Source of the DNA: Cohnella thailandensis
GTDB taxonomy: Bacteria; Bacillota; Bacilli; Paenibacillales; Paenibacillaceae
Direction of reading: 5' to 3'
Assembly: GCF_014212135.1 (NCBI RefSeq)
Contig: NZ_JACJVQ010000005.1
Span: 511,702-575,701, forward strand
Length of the DNA: 64,000 nt
This document shows, piece by piece, positions 1 through 9,402 of the stretch. The stretch's first letter is position 1; each line of letters starts with the position of its first letter. The notes under the pieces are model-generated. The model did not search any database. It was not told where the DNA came from and was given only the letters and a program-made list of their open reading frames with translations. Position numbers and translations under genes: made by a program.

Positions 1-789
1 AGCAAGCCGCTGTTCGGCCGCCGAATTCTCGTCACTCGCGCCCGTTCCCAAGCGAGCGAGCTTGCGGACCGCATCGACGAGCTCGGAGGCGAGCCTTACG
101 AATTCCCGGTGATCGAGACCCGGCTCCCGGATCGACCGGAGACCGTTGAAGCCATCCGAACCGCGATAAGCGAAGCGGAGTCCTACGATTGGGTCATTCT
201 GACCAGCGTCAACGGAGTCGAGTTTTTCTTCCGGTGGCTGGAGCTGACCGGCACCGATATTCGCCGCTTCCACCGGGCCGAATTCGCGGCCGTCGGTCCG
301 AAGACGGCGGAGGCTCTGAGGAAAAGAGGAATCGTCCCGTCCGCCTTGCCGGAGAGGTTCCGTGCGGAGAGCTTGCTGGATAGCTTGGGAGAACGAGTGA
401 AGGCGGGGCAGAAAGCGCTGCTTCCGCGCGGAGATTTGGCTCGCGAGCTCCTTCCGAGAGAACTCGAAGCCCTTGGCGTGGAATCCGTCTCCCTGGACGT
501 CTACGAGACGGTACCGGCGGGACGGAAGGACGAGTTCCTTCTGGAGATGCTCCAAGAGGGCGGAATTCACGCGATTACTTTTACCAGCTCCTCTACCGTT
601 ATCAACCTGCTGGCGGCGCTGCGGGAGATGGGAGTGGAAGAGCCGGCCGAACTGCTTGCCGGGACAAAGATCGCCTGCATCGGGCCCGTTACGGCCAAGA
701 CGGCGGAGGAGAACGGGCTGGCGGTTACCGTCCGCGCGGAGTCTTACACCCTTGACGGCCTTGTTCAGGCCCTTATCGAATACTGCTGA
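1..789 (+). CDS. hemD: Uroporphyrinogen-III synthase (HemD), 5' truncated by the window edge
   Basis: HemD cyclises hydroxymethylbilane to uroporphyrinogen III, the branch point to heme and siroheme. The reading frame is open from base 1, and its first residues (KPLFGRRILVTRAR) are the conserved HemD entry motif, so the true start lies upstream. The FTSSS motif near base 590 and the IGPVTAKTAEENG stretch near the C-terminus are family hallmarks. In Paenibacillaceae this domain is often fused behind a CobA/SUMT methyltransferase. The frame running in from the left with no start at the domain boundary fits that, but the upstream part is not visible. hemB follows after about 60 bases, as in a hem operon. 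Confidence 0.9.
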   Translation, partial: SKPLFGRRILVTRARSQASELADRIDELGGEPYEFPVIETRLPDRPETVEAIRTAISEAESYDWVILTSVNGVEFFFRWLELTGTDIRRFHRAEFAAVGPKTAEALRKRGIVPSALPERFRAESLLDSLGERVKAGQKALLPRGDLARELLPRELEALGVESVSLDVYETVPAGRKDEFLLEMLQEGGIHAITFTSSSTVINLLAALREMGVEEPAELLAGTKIACIGPVTAKTAEENGLAVTVRAESYTLDGLVQALIEYC

Positions 790-852
790 TCAACCGGACT
801 CATTTGTCGCTGCAAGGACTCGATTTACTAGATATTCAAGGAGATGAATGGC

Positions 853-1839
853 ATGAATTTTCCAACGGTTCGCCATCGCCGCTTGCGCAATTCCGCCGCG
901 ATGCGCAGCTTGGTGCGCGAGAATTATTTGCACGTCAACGATCTGATCGCGCCGATCTTCGTCATCTACGGCGAAGGGGTCAAAAACGAGATTCCTTCCA
1001 TGCCGGGCGTCTATCAATGGTCGATCGACCGCCTGGAGGAAGAGGTTCGCGAGCTCGTGGAGGCGGGAATCCAAGCGGTGCTTCTGTTCGGGATTCCGGA
1101 GCATAAGGACAGCGTGGGATCGGGGGCATACGGAGAGGACGGAATCGTTCAGCAAGCGACCCGCAAGATCAAGGAGATCGCGCCGGAGCTGCTCGTTATC
1201 GCCGATACGTGCCTGTGCGAATTTACGGATCACGGCCACTGCGGAGTCGTACACCATAAGCCGAGAGAGGCCGTTGTCGACAACGACGAATCGCTCGAGC
1301 TGCTCGTCCGCACGGCCGTTTCTCAAGCGGAAGCCGGCGCCGACATCATCGCTCCGTCCAACATGATGGACGGCTTCGTCGCCGCTATTCGCGCGGGGCT
1401 GGACGAAGCCGGCTTCGAGCACATCCCGATTCTCTCGTACGCGGTGAAGTACTCGTCCGCCTATTACGGTCCTTTCCGCGAGGCGGCGCAATCGGCTCCG
1501 CAATTCGGGGATCGCAAAACCTACCAGATGGACCCGGCGAACGCCCGGGAGGCGCTTCGCGAAGCGCAATCCGATGTCGACGAGGGCGCGGATATGCTCA
1601 TGGTGAAGCCGGGACTCGCTTATTTGGATATTCTGAGGCTGCTGAAGGACAGATTCGATCTGCCGGTGGCCGTCTACAACGTCAGCGCGGAGTATTCGAT
1701 GGTCAAGGCGGCCGCTCTGCAGGGCTGGATCGACGAGCGCGCGATCGTGCTCGAGACGCTCACGGGCATGAAGCGGGCGGGAGCGGACATGATCATTACT
1801 TACCATGCGAAGGACGCGGCCCAATGGCTTAAGGCTTAA
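853..1839 (+). CDS. hemB: Delta-aminolevulinic acid dehydratase (porphobilinogen synthase)
   Basis: HemB condenses two 5-aminolevulinate molecules to porphobilinogen in the cytoplasm. The 328-residue protein has family-typical length. It carries the zinc-type cysteine cluster ([13 protein letters not shown]) and both active-site lysine regions ([14 protein letters not shown] and [10 protein letters not shown]). An in-frame ATG at 844 touches the Shine-Dalgarno AAGGAG (838-843), so the ATG at 853, nine bases downstream of it, is preferred. That start gives the N-terminus [12 protein letters not shown], close to other Bacillota HemB. The gene sits between hemD and hemL and converges with the regulator on the minus strand. 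Confidence 0.96.
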   Translation: MNFPTVRHRRLRNSAAMRSLVRENYLHVNDLIAPIFVIYGEGVKNEIPSMPGVYQWSIDRLEEEVRELVEAGIQAVLLFGIPEHKDSVGSGAYGEDGIVQQATRKIKEIAPELLVIADTCLCEFTDHGHCGVVHHKPREAVVDNDESLELLVRTAVSQAEAGADIIAPSNMMDGFVAAIRAGLDEAGFEHIPILSYAVKYSSAYYGPFREAAQSAPQFGDRKTYQMDPANAREALREAQSDVDEGADMLMVKPGLAYLDILRLLKDRFDLPVAVYNVSAEYSMVKAAALQGWIDERAIVLETLTGMKRAGADMIITYHAKDAAQWLKA

Positions 1840-1859
1840 TCGTTAGAAGCTTCGATCGC

Positions 1860-2522
1860 TTAAGTGCGCAGCTTGTCCAGATGCAGGACGTATTCGAGAG
1901 GGCTGATTCGCAGGACTCCCTTATACTCGAGCTCGAGCAGCACTTCGTTAAGCACGGATTTGGTCACGCCGGCCATCTGGGACAATTCGTCGCGGTTGAG
2001 GGCGACTCGGATCGAGATGGAGGAGCCTTCCCGGCGGCCGTGCTTGTTCGCGAGCAGGATCAAATTCTTGACGATGCGGGTACGTTCGTCCAGGAAGGTC
2101 AGGTCGTTCACGTGCTCGTTGGTGACCCGCAGCCGCTTGCTCAGCTCTTTCAGGATGCTTTGCGTGATATCGAAATGATTCCGTAGCAGCTCCAAGAAAT
2201 TATCGCTCGAAATTTCAAGGACGAGAGTCGTCTCCAGCGTCTGGGCGGATGCCGAGCGCGGGCGGCCGTCGAGCAGCGCGAGCTCGCCGAAGCTTTCCCC
2301 GTCCGCCATGACGGTGAGAACCTTCTCTTCTCCGTTCGCGCTTCTGCTGTAAATTTTGATCGAGCCGCTGAGAATGACATAGAATTTGTCGCCGTATTCC
2401 TTCTCGTGGAAAAGAACGGTGCCGACGGGAATCGAGCGTTTGGTCGCGATCCGGAGCACGTGCTCGAGCTGTTCGTCCGTTAATCCGTCGAATAGCGATA
2501 CTTTGCGGAGCCACTGAATCAT
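1860..2522 (-). CDS. Crp/Fnr-family transcriptional regulator
   Basis: A 220-residue cytoplasmic regulator. An N-terminal cyclic-nucleotide-binding-like beta-roll (about residues 10-115, with [12 protein letters not shown] and [19 protein letters not shown]) is followed by a dimerisation helix and a C-terminal winged HTH (about 150-210, [21 protein letters not shown]). [13 protein letters not shown] resembles the phosphate-binding cassette of cAMP-binding proteins, but the ligand cannot be told. No Fnr-type cysteine cluster is visible, so oxygen sensing by an iron-sulphur cluster is unlikely. A TTG at 2528 lies too close to the AGGAGG site; the ATG at 2522 has nine-base spacing. It lies between hemB (convergent) and hemL (divergent), so control of heme synthesis is possible but unproven. 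Confidence 0.9.
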   Translation of the reverse strand: MIQWLRKVSLFDGLTDEQLEHVLRIATKRSIPVGTVLFHEKEYGDKFYVILSGSIKIYSRSANGEEKVLTVMADGESFGELALLDGRPRSASAQTLETTLVLEISSDNFLELLRNHFDITQSILKELSKRLRVTNEHVNDLTFLDERTRIVKNLILLANKHGRREGSSISIRVALNRDELSQMAGVTKSVLNEVLLELEYKGVLRISPLEYVLHLDKLRT

Positions 2523-2601
2523 AGGCAATTACCTCCTCGGGTGTATACTCGATCAGTGTACCATAAAGATTTCCAAATCTGATAGCAGGGAAGTGTCAAA
2601 A

Positions 2602-3903
2602 ATGCCAGATAATCGTCGAATTCGATCGGATTCGCGCTCCAAGGAAGCTTTCGAGCGCGCGAAACGCGTCATTCCGGGGGGCGTCAACAGCCCGGTCCGT
2701 GCCTTTAAATCCGTTGGACTGACCCCGCTCGTGATCGAACGCGGAGAAGGCAGCCGCATCTATGACATCGATGGACAAAGCTACATCGATTACGTGCTGA
2801 GCTGGGGGCCGCTCATTATCGGGCATGCCCATCCGGAGGTCGTCGAGGCGCTTCAGGAAGCGGCGCGCAAAGGGACGAGCTTCGGCGCTCCAACGGAGCT
2901 GGAGACGAAGATGGCCGAGCTCGTCTGCGAACGGATGCCGTCCGTCGAAGTCGTCCGCATGGTCAATTCCGGAACCGAAGCGACGATGAGCGCTTTGCGC
3001 CTGGCTCGCGGCTACACGGGAAGAAGCAAAATCCTGAAGTTCGAAGGCTCCTATCACGGCCATGCGGACAGCTTGCTCATCAAGGCGGGCTCCGGCGTGG
3101 CGACGCTCGGCTTGCCGGACAGCCCGGGGGTGCCCGAGAGCGTGGCGACGCATACGATCACTGTGCCTTACAACGACATCGAATCGGCGAGGCTCGTCTT
3201 CGAGAAGTTCGGAGAAGAGCTGGCCGCCGTTATCGTGGAGCCGGTCGCCGGCAACATGGGCGTCGTTCCTCCGCTGCCGGGGTTCCTTCAAGGGCTGCGC
3301 GATTTGACGACGAAGTACGGCGCGCTGCTCATCTTCGACGAGGTCATGACCGGCTTCCGCGTCGGCTACCATAGCGCGCAAGGCCTGTACGGAGTAACTC
3401 CGGATCTTACCTGCATGGGCAAGGTCATCGGCGGGGGACTTCCGGTCGGCGCTTACGGCGGACGCCGGGACATCATGGAGAAGATGGCTCCCGTCGGCCC
3501 GATCTATCAGGCCGGGACGCTGTCCGGCAACCCGCTTGCGATGACGGCCGGATACACGACCCTCAGCCGGATGACGGTCGAATCCTATCAGCAGCTGGAA
3601 CGTCTTGCCGTTCGGCTTCACGCGGGACTCGAGAAGGCCGCGTCCGAATTCGGGGTGCCGCTGACCGTCAACCGCGTCGGCTCGATGGTCTGCCCGTTCT
3701 TCACGGACAAGCAGGTGATCAACTTCGACGTCGCCCGCACCTCGAATACCGAACGATTCCGCACCGTCTTCGCTCGTCTCTTGGACGAAGGGGTCAACAT
3801 TCCTCCTTCCCAGTTCGAAGGCTGGTTCCTCTCGACGGCGCATACGGAAGCGGATATCGAGGCCTCCGTCGCCGCTTTCCGCACGGCGCTTTCCAAGTTC
3901 TGA
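2602..3903 (+). CDS. hemL: Glutamate-1-semialdehyde 2,1-aminomutase
   Basis: HemL is a class III PLP aminotransferase-fold enzyme that converts glutamate-1-semialdehyde to 5-aminolevulinate, the last step of C5-pathway ALA synthesis. The 433-residue protein shows [14 protein letters not shown] at the N-terminus, the [20 protein letters not shown] loop, the [10 protein letters not shown] segment holding the PLP aspartate, and the Schiff-base lysine (K274) in [20 protein letters not shown] at 2593 abuts AGGGAA and is not favoured; the ATG at 2602 has nine-base spacing. The gene is split from hemB by the minus-strand Crp-like gene, so it needs its own promoter in the 2523-2600 interval. Confidence 0.96.
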   Translation: MPDNRRIRSDSRSKEAFERAKRVIPGGVNSPVRAFKSVGLTPLVIERGEGSRIYDIDGQSYIDYVLSWGPLIIGHAHPEVVEALQEAARKGTSFGAPTELETKMAELVCERMPSVEVVRMVNSGTEATMSALRLARGYTGRSKILKFEGSYHGHADSLLIKAGSGVATLGLPDSPGVPESVATHTITVPYNDIESARLVFEKFGEELAAVIVEPVAGNMGVVPPLPGFLQGLRDLTTKYGALLIFDEVMTGFRVGYHSAQGLYGVTPDLTCMGKVIGGGLPVGAYGGRRDIMEKMAPVGPIYQAGTLSGNPLAMTAGYTTLSRMTVESYQQLERLAVRLHAGLEKAASEFGVPLTVNRVGSMVCPFFTDKQVINFDVARTSNTERFRTVFARLLDEGVNIPPSQFEGWFLSTAHTEADIEASVAAFRTALSKF

Positions 3904-3935
3904 TCGGCAGCCTCGATCATCAGGGGAATGTTCCG

Positions 3936-3979
3936 AAGCTCCCGCCGCAGCCCGCATAGGGCCGCTGCGGGAGCTTTTC
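3936..3979 (+). terminator. Rho-independent terminator after hemL
   Basis: The arms AGCTCCCGC.CGCAGC and GCTGCGGGAGCT form a strong GC-rich stem around CCGCATAGGGCC, followed by TTTTCTCGTT. It lies 33 bases after the hemL stop. Confidence 0.8.
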
Positions 3980-4090
3980 TCGTTATCTATTTCTATAGGC
4001 ATGCCCGCTCTTAGGCGGCATATAGATAAATAGTAAGCTGTGCCATCCCTGAATGGGCAGAGATAACTCCCCCCGAAAGGAGGACTACGC

Positions 4091-5587
4091 TTGTCAGAGT
4101 CTTACAACGGGTTGCGCTTCGATATTTTCGAGAGAGTGCATCTCCCCGAGGAAGTAGCCGCCATAGAGGAACTGGAAGAGATCGAATTGGTTCCGCATAT
4201 GCAAGCCTTGCCGATGGACGACCAGATCGTTCTGCGGGGGCATCTTTTGCTGACCGGCTCCTATCGTTCCCAGGACGAACGTTCCGCGAACAGGCAGCTG
4301 GAGCATTGGATCCCCGTCGAGATTTCTCTTCCGGTCGGAAGAGTGGAGAGGCTGGAAGATCTGGCGGTCGAGATCGACAACTTCGACGTCGACCTGTTGT
4401 CCACGAGATCGCTTAACGTCACGGGCGTCCTTGGGCTCAAAGGATTGCAAGTGTCGGTGCCGCAAGCTCCGGTCTGGCAGGAGGATAGCTTCACGGTCGT
4501 TCATCAAGCGCCTTTGGAGGCACCGAAGTTTTATGAGGAGACCGGCCATGCGGAGACCGTCTATGCAGAGAACGGCAATGCAGAGGCTGGCTATGCAGAG
4601 ACCGGCAATGCAGAGACTAGCTATGCGGAGACCCGTTATGCGGAGAGCAGGCAAGAGGCCGGCTCCTACCCGTCCCCCGATTATTCCTGGTTCGATTCCT
4701 ATGGCCGGAAGGAACCGGGTCCGGTTAATAGCAGCTATCCCTACGAATACGGCGCCCAGCAGGTTTATTTGCCGCAGATCGAACAGCCCGAGCCGGAGCC
4801 TTATGAACCGAACGCGTCGGAATACGGACAAGCGGACTCTTACGCTTATCGCCCTCCGAATGAATCGCCGGAGGAATCCTATGGCAGCGCGGCCCTCGCG
4901 GAACAGCCGTGGGGCGACGTTACCCAAGCTTCTCAAGAAAGATCGGAAGGGGAGCAAGCCGTTCCTTCCCAGCCGTCTTCCCAGCCGCCTTCGCAGGTCT
5001 CGCAGGTTTCGTCGGCAAAGCCGGAAACGCCAGTAGCGCCGGAAAAGGCGGTAACGCCGGAAACGCCGGTAGCGCCGGAAGCAACGGCAGCGTCGGCAGC
5101 GCCCGCTGTTTCCGCTACGTCGGGCACGGCAGCTCCGGCAACGCAAGCGGAGCCGGCCTATTCCGCGCCGGCTCCCGAAGAGAAGCAGGAGCTGAAAGTC
5201 GCCTTGAACACCAAAGCGCCGGAGTCCGCTTCTTCTTATGGCGGCGTCGGCCTACTGTCCCAGCTTGGCGATAAAGGAGCGAAGCGCGAGTCGGAGACCA
5301 GGTTGGCGGAAGAAGCGCAGCAAACGGAGCAAGAAACCGTCGCGAACGCGGCGGCCGGCCCGTCGACTTCCGAGTCGTCCGGAGACGAAGTGGAATGGAC
5401 GAGGCTGTTCCTGGCCAAGAGCGGTTCCGCCAATACGTTCCGGAAGTTCAAGCTCTGCGTCGTGCAGCGCGAGGATACGCTGGATGCGATAGCTACGCGT
5501 TACAACGTACAGGCGCGGGAGCTGCAGCTGCACAACCGGCTGGCCGAACCTCACGTGACGGAAGGTCAGATTTTGTATATTCCTTAA
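4091..5587 (+). CDS. spoVID: SpoVID-like spore coat morphogenetic protein with C-terminal LysM
   Basis: SpoVID drives encasement of the forespore by the coat. The N-terminal part (about residues 1-130, GLRFDIFERVHLPEEV..., LRGHLLLTGSY) matches the conserved SpoVID N-terminal domain. The middle is a low-complexity acidic, Pro/Ala/Glu-rich linker with two tandem repeats. The C-terminus (about 450-498) is one LysM repeat (CVVQREDTLDAIATRYNV ... GQILYIP). In B. subtilis spoVID also lies directly downstream of hemL. The start is TTG at 4091, seven bases after an AAAGGAGG site. Partners would be SpoIVA at the forespore surface and SafA; a SafA-like gene is at 46.1 kb. The linker is not conserved family sequence. 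Confidence 0.88.
   Translation: MSESYNGLRFDIFERVHLPEEVAAIEELEEIELVPHMQALPMDDQIVLRGHLLLTGSYRSQDERSANRQLEHWIPVEISLPVGRVERLEDLAVEIDNFDVDLLSTRSLNVTGVLGLKGLQVSVPQAPVWQEDSFTVVHQAPLEAPKFYEETGHAETVYAENGNAEAGYAETGNAETSYAETRYAESRQEAGSYPSPDYSWFDSYGRKEPGPVNSSYPYEYGAQQVYLPQIEQPEPEPYEPNASEYGQADSYAYRPPNESPEESYGSAALAEQPWGDVTQASQERSEGEQAVPSQPSSQPPSQVSQVSSAKPETPVAPEKAVTPETPVAPEATAASAAPAVSATSGTAAPATQAEPAYSAPAPEEKQELKVALNTKAPESASSYGGVGLLSQLGDKGAKRESETRLAEEAQQTEQETVANAAAGPSTSESSGDEVEWTRLFLAKSGSANTFRKFKLCVVQREDTLDAIATRYNVQARELQLHNRLAEPHVTEGQILYIP
4541..4645 (+). repeat. 15-bp tandem repeat inside spoVID (7 units)
   Basis: Seven consecutive 15-base units of the type ACCGGCTATGCAGAG encode a pentapeptide T/N-G/V-Y/N-A-E. 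The units differ at a few positions and keep the frame. This is a likely site of copy-number variation between strains. Confidence 0.9.
5021..5086 (+). repeat. 18-bp tandem repeat inside spoVID (about 3.5 units)
   Basis: CCGGAAACGCCAGTAGCG and two variants follow one another, then a partial fourth copy. They encode PETPVA / PEKAVT / PETPVA / PEAT in the proline-rich linker. Confidence 0.85.
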
Positions 5588-5608
5588 GCGAGGATATTGC
5601 CGCTCGGA

Positions 5609-5645
5609 GAGTCGCCGGTTGTTGCCGGCGGCTCTTCTGGCGTTG
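5609..5645 (+). terminator. Hairpin terminator after spoVID
   Basis: GAGTCGCCGG, loop TTGTTG, then CCGGCGGCTC (one G-U pair), followed by the broken T-tract TTCTGGCGTTGTTT. The stem is strong but the tail is weak. Confidence 0.6.
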
Positions 5646-5820
5646 TTTAGAGTTCTCAGCACAACCGCCTCTAGCCGGATGCCGCAAGATCGCACCGAGA
5701 TGAGTAAAAATTACCCAAGCAGGCCGGGAAGCTTCGCATGACCGTCTCCAGATGAATAACAACGGTTGCTCAACCGGCCCGTCGTCCTATTCTGCCTGGC
5801 ATTAAACCTCCGTTAAGCCT

Positions 5821-6237
5821 TCACCGCCATTCGAGAAATTCCAGCCTGTTGCCGAAAGGATCGTTTACATAGAACCTTTTCGCGCCTTCGTCGGCCCTGG
5901 CCTCGTCGTCGATAACGGCTTGATCATGAAGGAGCAGATGGCGACGAAGCTCATCCAGGTTCCGGACATGAAAGGCGGGGTGGGCTTTGGCCGCCGGAAC
6001 GAAATCCTCCTGCACGCCGACGTGAACTTGATGAGCTCCGCATTGAAACCAGACGCCGCCCCGTTTTTGGAGCTTATCGGGCTTCGGGATCTCCGTCCAT
6101 CCCAGCAAGCCGTCAAAGAATTGCCGGGCTTTCGATTCGCAGCCTTGCGGAGCGGCCAGTTGAACGTGATCGATCCCCTCCTCCTTTGCCAGTTCCGTAC
6201 AATAAAACTTGGTTTCATAAATTCGCTCACTTATCAT
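5821..6237 (-). CDS. VOC-superfamily (glyoxalase/bleomycin-resistance-like) protein
   Basis: A small single-domain protein of the vicinal-oxygen-chelate fold. It has an opening strand IDHVQLAAP, a central WFQCGAHQVHVGVQ, HPAFHVRNLDELR, and the closing motif FYVNDPFGNRLEFLEW. The substrate is unknown; relatives include dioxygenases and uncharacterised glyoxalase-like proteins. The start is uncertain. The ATG at 6237 has no evident Shine-Dalgarno and adds about 21 residues before the conserved first strand. A strong AAAGGAGG instead precedes an in-frame ATC (6174-6172) exactly where family members usually begin. An in-frame upstream ATG at 6387 is less likely. It is convergent with spoVID and has no functional link to its neighbours. 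Confidence 0.78.
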   Translation of the reverse strand: MISERIYETKFYCTELAKEEGIDHVQLAAPQGCESKARQFFDGLLGWTEIPKPDKLQKRGGVWFQCGAHQVHVGVQEDFVPAAKAHPAFHVRNLDELRRHLLLHDQAVIDDEARADEGAKRFYVNDPFGNRLEFLEWR

Positions 6238-6388
6238 TCTACTACAAAATAGGAAGGCATATGGAAATTTTCTAAAGAGCTCCGTGCATTTTGCGCAAGG
6301 GGCCGATTGGCGGTAATGCGGATACAAACGCTCGAAACGCGGAAGCACGGAACCGAATAAATGGGTTTCTCTCGTCCATCGGGCCATA

Positions 6389-6418
6389 TTGACTGCAACC
6401 CTTCAAAAAAGGTATCAT
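6389..6418 (+). promoter_or_regulatory. Sigma-A-type promoter for the valS leader
   Basis: -35 TTGACT (6389-6394), an 18-base spacer, -10 TATCAT (6413-6418). Transcription would begin near 6425, at the start of the T-box leader. Confidence 0.7.
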
Positions 6419-6424
6419 AGGGGA

Positions 6425-6688
6425 ATAAAGACGAGGAAAGGGAATAGTATGCCGTTCGCCCCTTCAGAGAGCGGAACCGGTGCCGGAAGAGCATCGCTGC
6501 AAGGTTCCGCAGGTTGGCTGCCGCAGAAGTCGCCCTGGAGTCTCCCGTTTGAAGCAATCGCTGTAGAGCGGGGCGGTGGCAGCCGTTAACATGCGTTCGA
6601 GCGCCGACGAGCCGGTAAGACATGGGCTGTCGGAATGAAGGTGGTACCACGGAAGCGAGCCTTTCGTCCTTTGTGACGGGAGGTTTTT
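6425..6688 (+). promoter_or_regulatory. T-box riboswitch leader, valine (GTC) specifier
   Basis: A tRNA-sensing leader upstream of valS. Visible elements are an AGTA-type motif early in stem I (6447-6450), the AGAGAGCGG stem I motif (6467-6475), a GAA-GTC-GCC specifier region with a Val codon at 6529-6531, the T-box core AAGGTGGTACCACGG (6638-6652), and a terminator stem CCTTTCGTC/GACGGGAGG (6660-6683) followed by five T. Uncharged tRNA-Val would bind the specifier and the T-box bulge and favour antitermination. The specifier matches the downstream enzyme. The exact 5' end is inferred from the promoter. Confidence 0.9.
6660..6688 (+). terminator. Conditional terminator of the valS T-box
   Basis: CCTTTCGTC and GACGGGAGG pair with two G-U pairs, followed by TTTTTG. 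It is mutually exclusive with the antiterminator containing the T-box sequence. Confidence 0.85.
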
Positions 6689-6720
6689 GTATTTTTTGTC
6701 CCTATGGAGGAATGGTCTTA

Positions 6721-9387
6721 ATGAGCGAAACGCAAGAACGGAATACGACCAGCATGCCAACGACCTACGACCCGACGAATGCCGAGCGTAAATGGTATGA
6801 GGCTTGGATGAAGGGCGGTTATTTCCAAGCCGGACGCCGGCCGGATGCCCCTAAATACACGATCGTGATCCCGCCGCCTAACGTGACCGGGATGCTTCAC
6901 ATTGGCCACGCTCTCGACTTCACGCTTCAGGACATCCTCATTCGCTTTAAGCGGATGCAGGGATTCGACGCGCTGTGGCTGCCGGGCACCGACCATGCCG
7001 GGATCGCGACGCAGACGAAGGTCGAGCAGAAGCTTCGCGAGGAAGGCAAAAGCCGTTACGATCTCGGACGCGAAGCATTCCTGGAGAAGGTATGGGAATG
7101 GAAGGATCAATACGCGAACACGATTCGCAGCCAGTGGTCGAAGATGGGCCTTAGCCTCGACTATTCCCGCGAGCGTTTTACTCTGGACGAGGGGCTGTCG
7201 CGCGCGGTTCGCGAAGTTTTTGTCCGCTTGTACGAGAAAGGGCTTATCTATCGCGGCAAGCGGATCATCAACTGGGATCCGGCGGCCCGCACCGCCCTGT
7301 CCGATATCGAAGTCGAGTATAAGGAAGTTAACGGACACCTGTATCACCTGCGATATCCGCTTGCGGACGGCAGCGGCTTCCTGACGGTCGCGACGACCCG
7401 TCCGGAGACGATGCTGGGCGATACGGCCGTCGCCGTTCATCCGGAGGATGAGCGTTACAAGCACCTGATCGGCAAGATGCTGAAGCTGCCGATCGTGAAT
7501 CGCGAGATTCCGGTTATCGGCGACGAATACGTCGAGAAGGAATTCGGAAGCGGAGCGGTGAAGATCACGCCGGCTCACGACCCGAACGACTTCGAGGTCG
7601 GCACCCGCCACGATCTGCCGCAGATCATCGTCATGGACGAGAGCGGCAAGATGAACGAGAACGCCGGCCCGTACCAAGGCATGGACCGCGCCGATTGCCG
7701 CAAGGCGATCGTGAAGGACCTGCAGGAGCAAGGCGTCTGCATCAAGATCGAAGACCACGTTCACCAGGTCGGCCATAGCGAGCGCTCGGGCGCGGTCGTC
7801 GAGCCGTACCTGTCCACGCAATGGTTCGTGGCGATGAAGCCGCTGGCCGAGCAAGCGATCTCCTCGCAGAAGTCCGGACAAGGCGTGAACTTCGTTCCGG
7901 ACCGCTTCGAGAAGATTTACCTGCACTGGATCGAGAACGTTCGCGACTGGTGCATCTCCCGCCAACTGTGGTGGGGACATCGGATTCCGGCTTGGTACAA
8001 CGACGAGACCGGCGAACTGTACGTAGGCACGGAAGCTCCTAAGGGAGCGGACGAAGCCGGTTCTCCTTGGAGACAAGACGAGGACGTGCTGGACACTTGG
8101 TTCAGCTCCGCCCTGTGGCCGTTCTCGACGCTTGGCTGGCCGGACAACACGGACGATCTCAAGCGCTACTATCCGACCGACGTGCTCGTGACCGGATACG
8201 ACATCATTTACTTCTGGGTAGCCCGGATGATTTTTACCGCTCTGGAATTTACCGATTCCATCCCGTTCAAGGACGTGCTTATTCACGGCCTCGTTCGGGA
8301 CGCGGAAGGGCGCAAGATGTCGAAGTCGCTCGGCAACGGGGTCGACCCGCTCGAGGTTATCGAGAAGTACGGCGCGGACGCGATGCGCTACATGATCTCC
8401 ACCGGCAGCACGCCGGGGCAAGACCTGCGCTTCCGTTGGGAGAAGGTCGAGCAGGCGCGCAACTTCGCGAACAAGATCTGGAACGCTTCCCGTTTCGCGT
8501 TGATGAATCTCGAAGGCTTCTCCGTGGAAGACATCGATCTCTCGGGAGAGCTGTCGACGGCGGATCGCTGGATTCTGCATCGATTCAACGAGACGGCAAG
8601 GGACATTACCCGCCTGATGGAGAGCTACGAGTTCGGGGAAACCGGCCGTTTGCTGTACAACTTCATCTGGGACGACTTGTGCGATTGGTACATCGAGTTC
8701 GCGAAGCTGACGCTGTACGGAACGGACGCCGCTTCGAAGCGAAGCACGCAATCCGTGCTGGCTTACGTACTGGATAGAACGCTTCGCCTGCTTCACCCGT
8801 TCATGCCTTACCTGTCCGAGGAGATCTGGCAGCATCTGCCGCACGAGGCGGGCGAGACGATTACGCTGGCCGCTTGGCCGCAATACGACGCCTCCTTCGA
8901 AGCTCCGGAAGCCGTTGCCGAGATGGGTCTTCTCATGGACGCCATTCGCGCCGTGCGCAACGTTCGCGCGGAAGTGAACGTGACTCCGGGCAAGAAGATC
9001 GAGCTTCTGCTCAAGCCGACGAACGAATCGACGAGCAGCATCCTGAAGCGGAACGAGGAATATATCCGCCGCTTCTGCAACACGTCTTCCCTCACCCTGG
9101 ACGAATCGCTGACTCCTCCGGACAAGGCGATGACGGCGATCGTGACCGGCGCGGAGCTCTATCTTCCGCTTGCGGGCTTGATCGATATCAGCCAGGAAAT
9201 CGCCCGCCTGGAGAAGGAACTGGCGAGTCTCAATTCCGAAGTCGAACGGGTAGAGAAGAAGCTGTCGAACGAAGGCTACATCGCTAAGGCGCCTGCCCAC
9301 GTCGTGGAACAGGAGCGGGCGAAAGGCGAGGACTATCGGGATAAGCGGGACAAAGTGCTCGCGCGGATCGCAGAACTTCGCGGCTAA
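6721..9387 (+). CDS. valS: Valyl-tRNA synthetase
   Basis: A class Ia synthetase that charges tRNA-Val; 888 residues, normal for the family. The HIGH motif is at residues 60-63 ([14 protein letters not shown]) and KMSKS at 532-536 ([14 protein letters not shown]). The editing domain begins near residue 220 ([17 protein letters not shown]). The C-terminal coiled-coil arm is seen in the last 80 residues ([19 protein letters not shown]). The ATG at 6712 lies one base after GGAGG and is rejected; the ATG at 6721 has ten-base spacing. Expression is governed by the Val T-box upstream. folC follows after 15 bases, probably in the same operon. Confidence 0.98.
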   Translation: MSETQERNTTSMPTTYDPTNAERKWYEAWMKGGYFQAGRRPDAPKYTIVIPPPNVTGMLHIGHALDFTLQDILIRFKRMQGFDALWLPGTDHAGIATQTKVEQKLREEGKSRYDLGREAFLEKVWEWKDQYANTIRSQWSKMGLSLDYSRERFTLDEGLSRAVREVFVRLYEKGLIYRGKRIINWDPAARTALSDIEVEYKEVNGHLYHLRYPLADGSGFLTVATTRPETMLGDTAVAVHPEDERYKHLIGKMLKLPIVNREIPVIGDEYVEKEFGSGAVKITPAHDPNDFEVGTRHDLPQIIVMDESGKMNENAGPYQGMDRADCRKAIVKDLQEQGVCIKIEDHVHQVGHSERSGAVVEPYLSTQWFVAMKPLAEQAISSQKSGQGVNFVPDRFEKIYLHWIENVRDWCISRQLWWGHRIPAWYNDETGELYVGTEAPKGADEAGSPWRQDEDVLDTWFSSALWPFSTLGWPDNTDDLKRYYPTDVLVTGYDIIYFWVARMIFTALEFTDSIPFKDVLIHGLVRDAEGRKMSKSLGNGVDPLEVIEKYGADAMRYMISTGSTPGQDLRFRWEKVEQARNFANKIWNASRFALMNLEGFSVEDIDLSGELSTADRWILHRFNETARDITRLMESYEFGETGRLLYNFIWDDLCDWYIEFAKLTLYGTDAASKRSTQSVLAYVLDRTLRLLHPFMPYLSEEIWQHLPHEAGETITLAAWPQYDASFEAPEAVAEMGLLMDAIRAVRNVRAEVNVTPGKKIELLLKPTNESTSSILKRNEEYIRRFCNTSSLTLDESLTPPDKAMTAIVTGAELYLPLAGLIDISQEIARLEKELASLNSEVERVEKKLSNEGYIAKAPAHVVEQERAKGEDYRDKRDKVLARIAELRG

Positions 9388-9402
9388 TGGAGGCGCAGCA
9401 AC

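Noticed and set aside
844-852. Upstream ATG as the hemB start
   Set aside because: It is immediately adjacent to AAGGAG with no spacer; the ATG at 853 has nine-base spacing. The same argument removed the first starts of the Crp-like gene, hemL, valS, the M17 peptidase and rpmA.
2529-2600. Shared operator between the Crp-like gene and hemL
   Set aside because: The interval has a partly palindromic GTATAC...GTGTAC look but no clear TGTGA-type or FNR-type box, so no site is annotated.
2596-4002. Long antisense reading frame opposite hemL
   Set aside because: It mirrors the codon bias of a high-GC gene; no family motif, and the plus strand encodes clear HemL. The same holds for the long antisense frames opposite valS (6718-9564), murC (10793-12259), oppA (16751-18475), hom (42617-44176) and obgE (40134-41963).
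4094-5146. Arg-rich antisense frame opposite spoVID with internal repeats
   Set aside because: The repeats are the complement of the SpoVID linker repeats; no start signal or family features.
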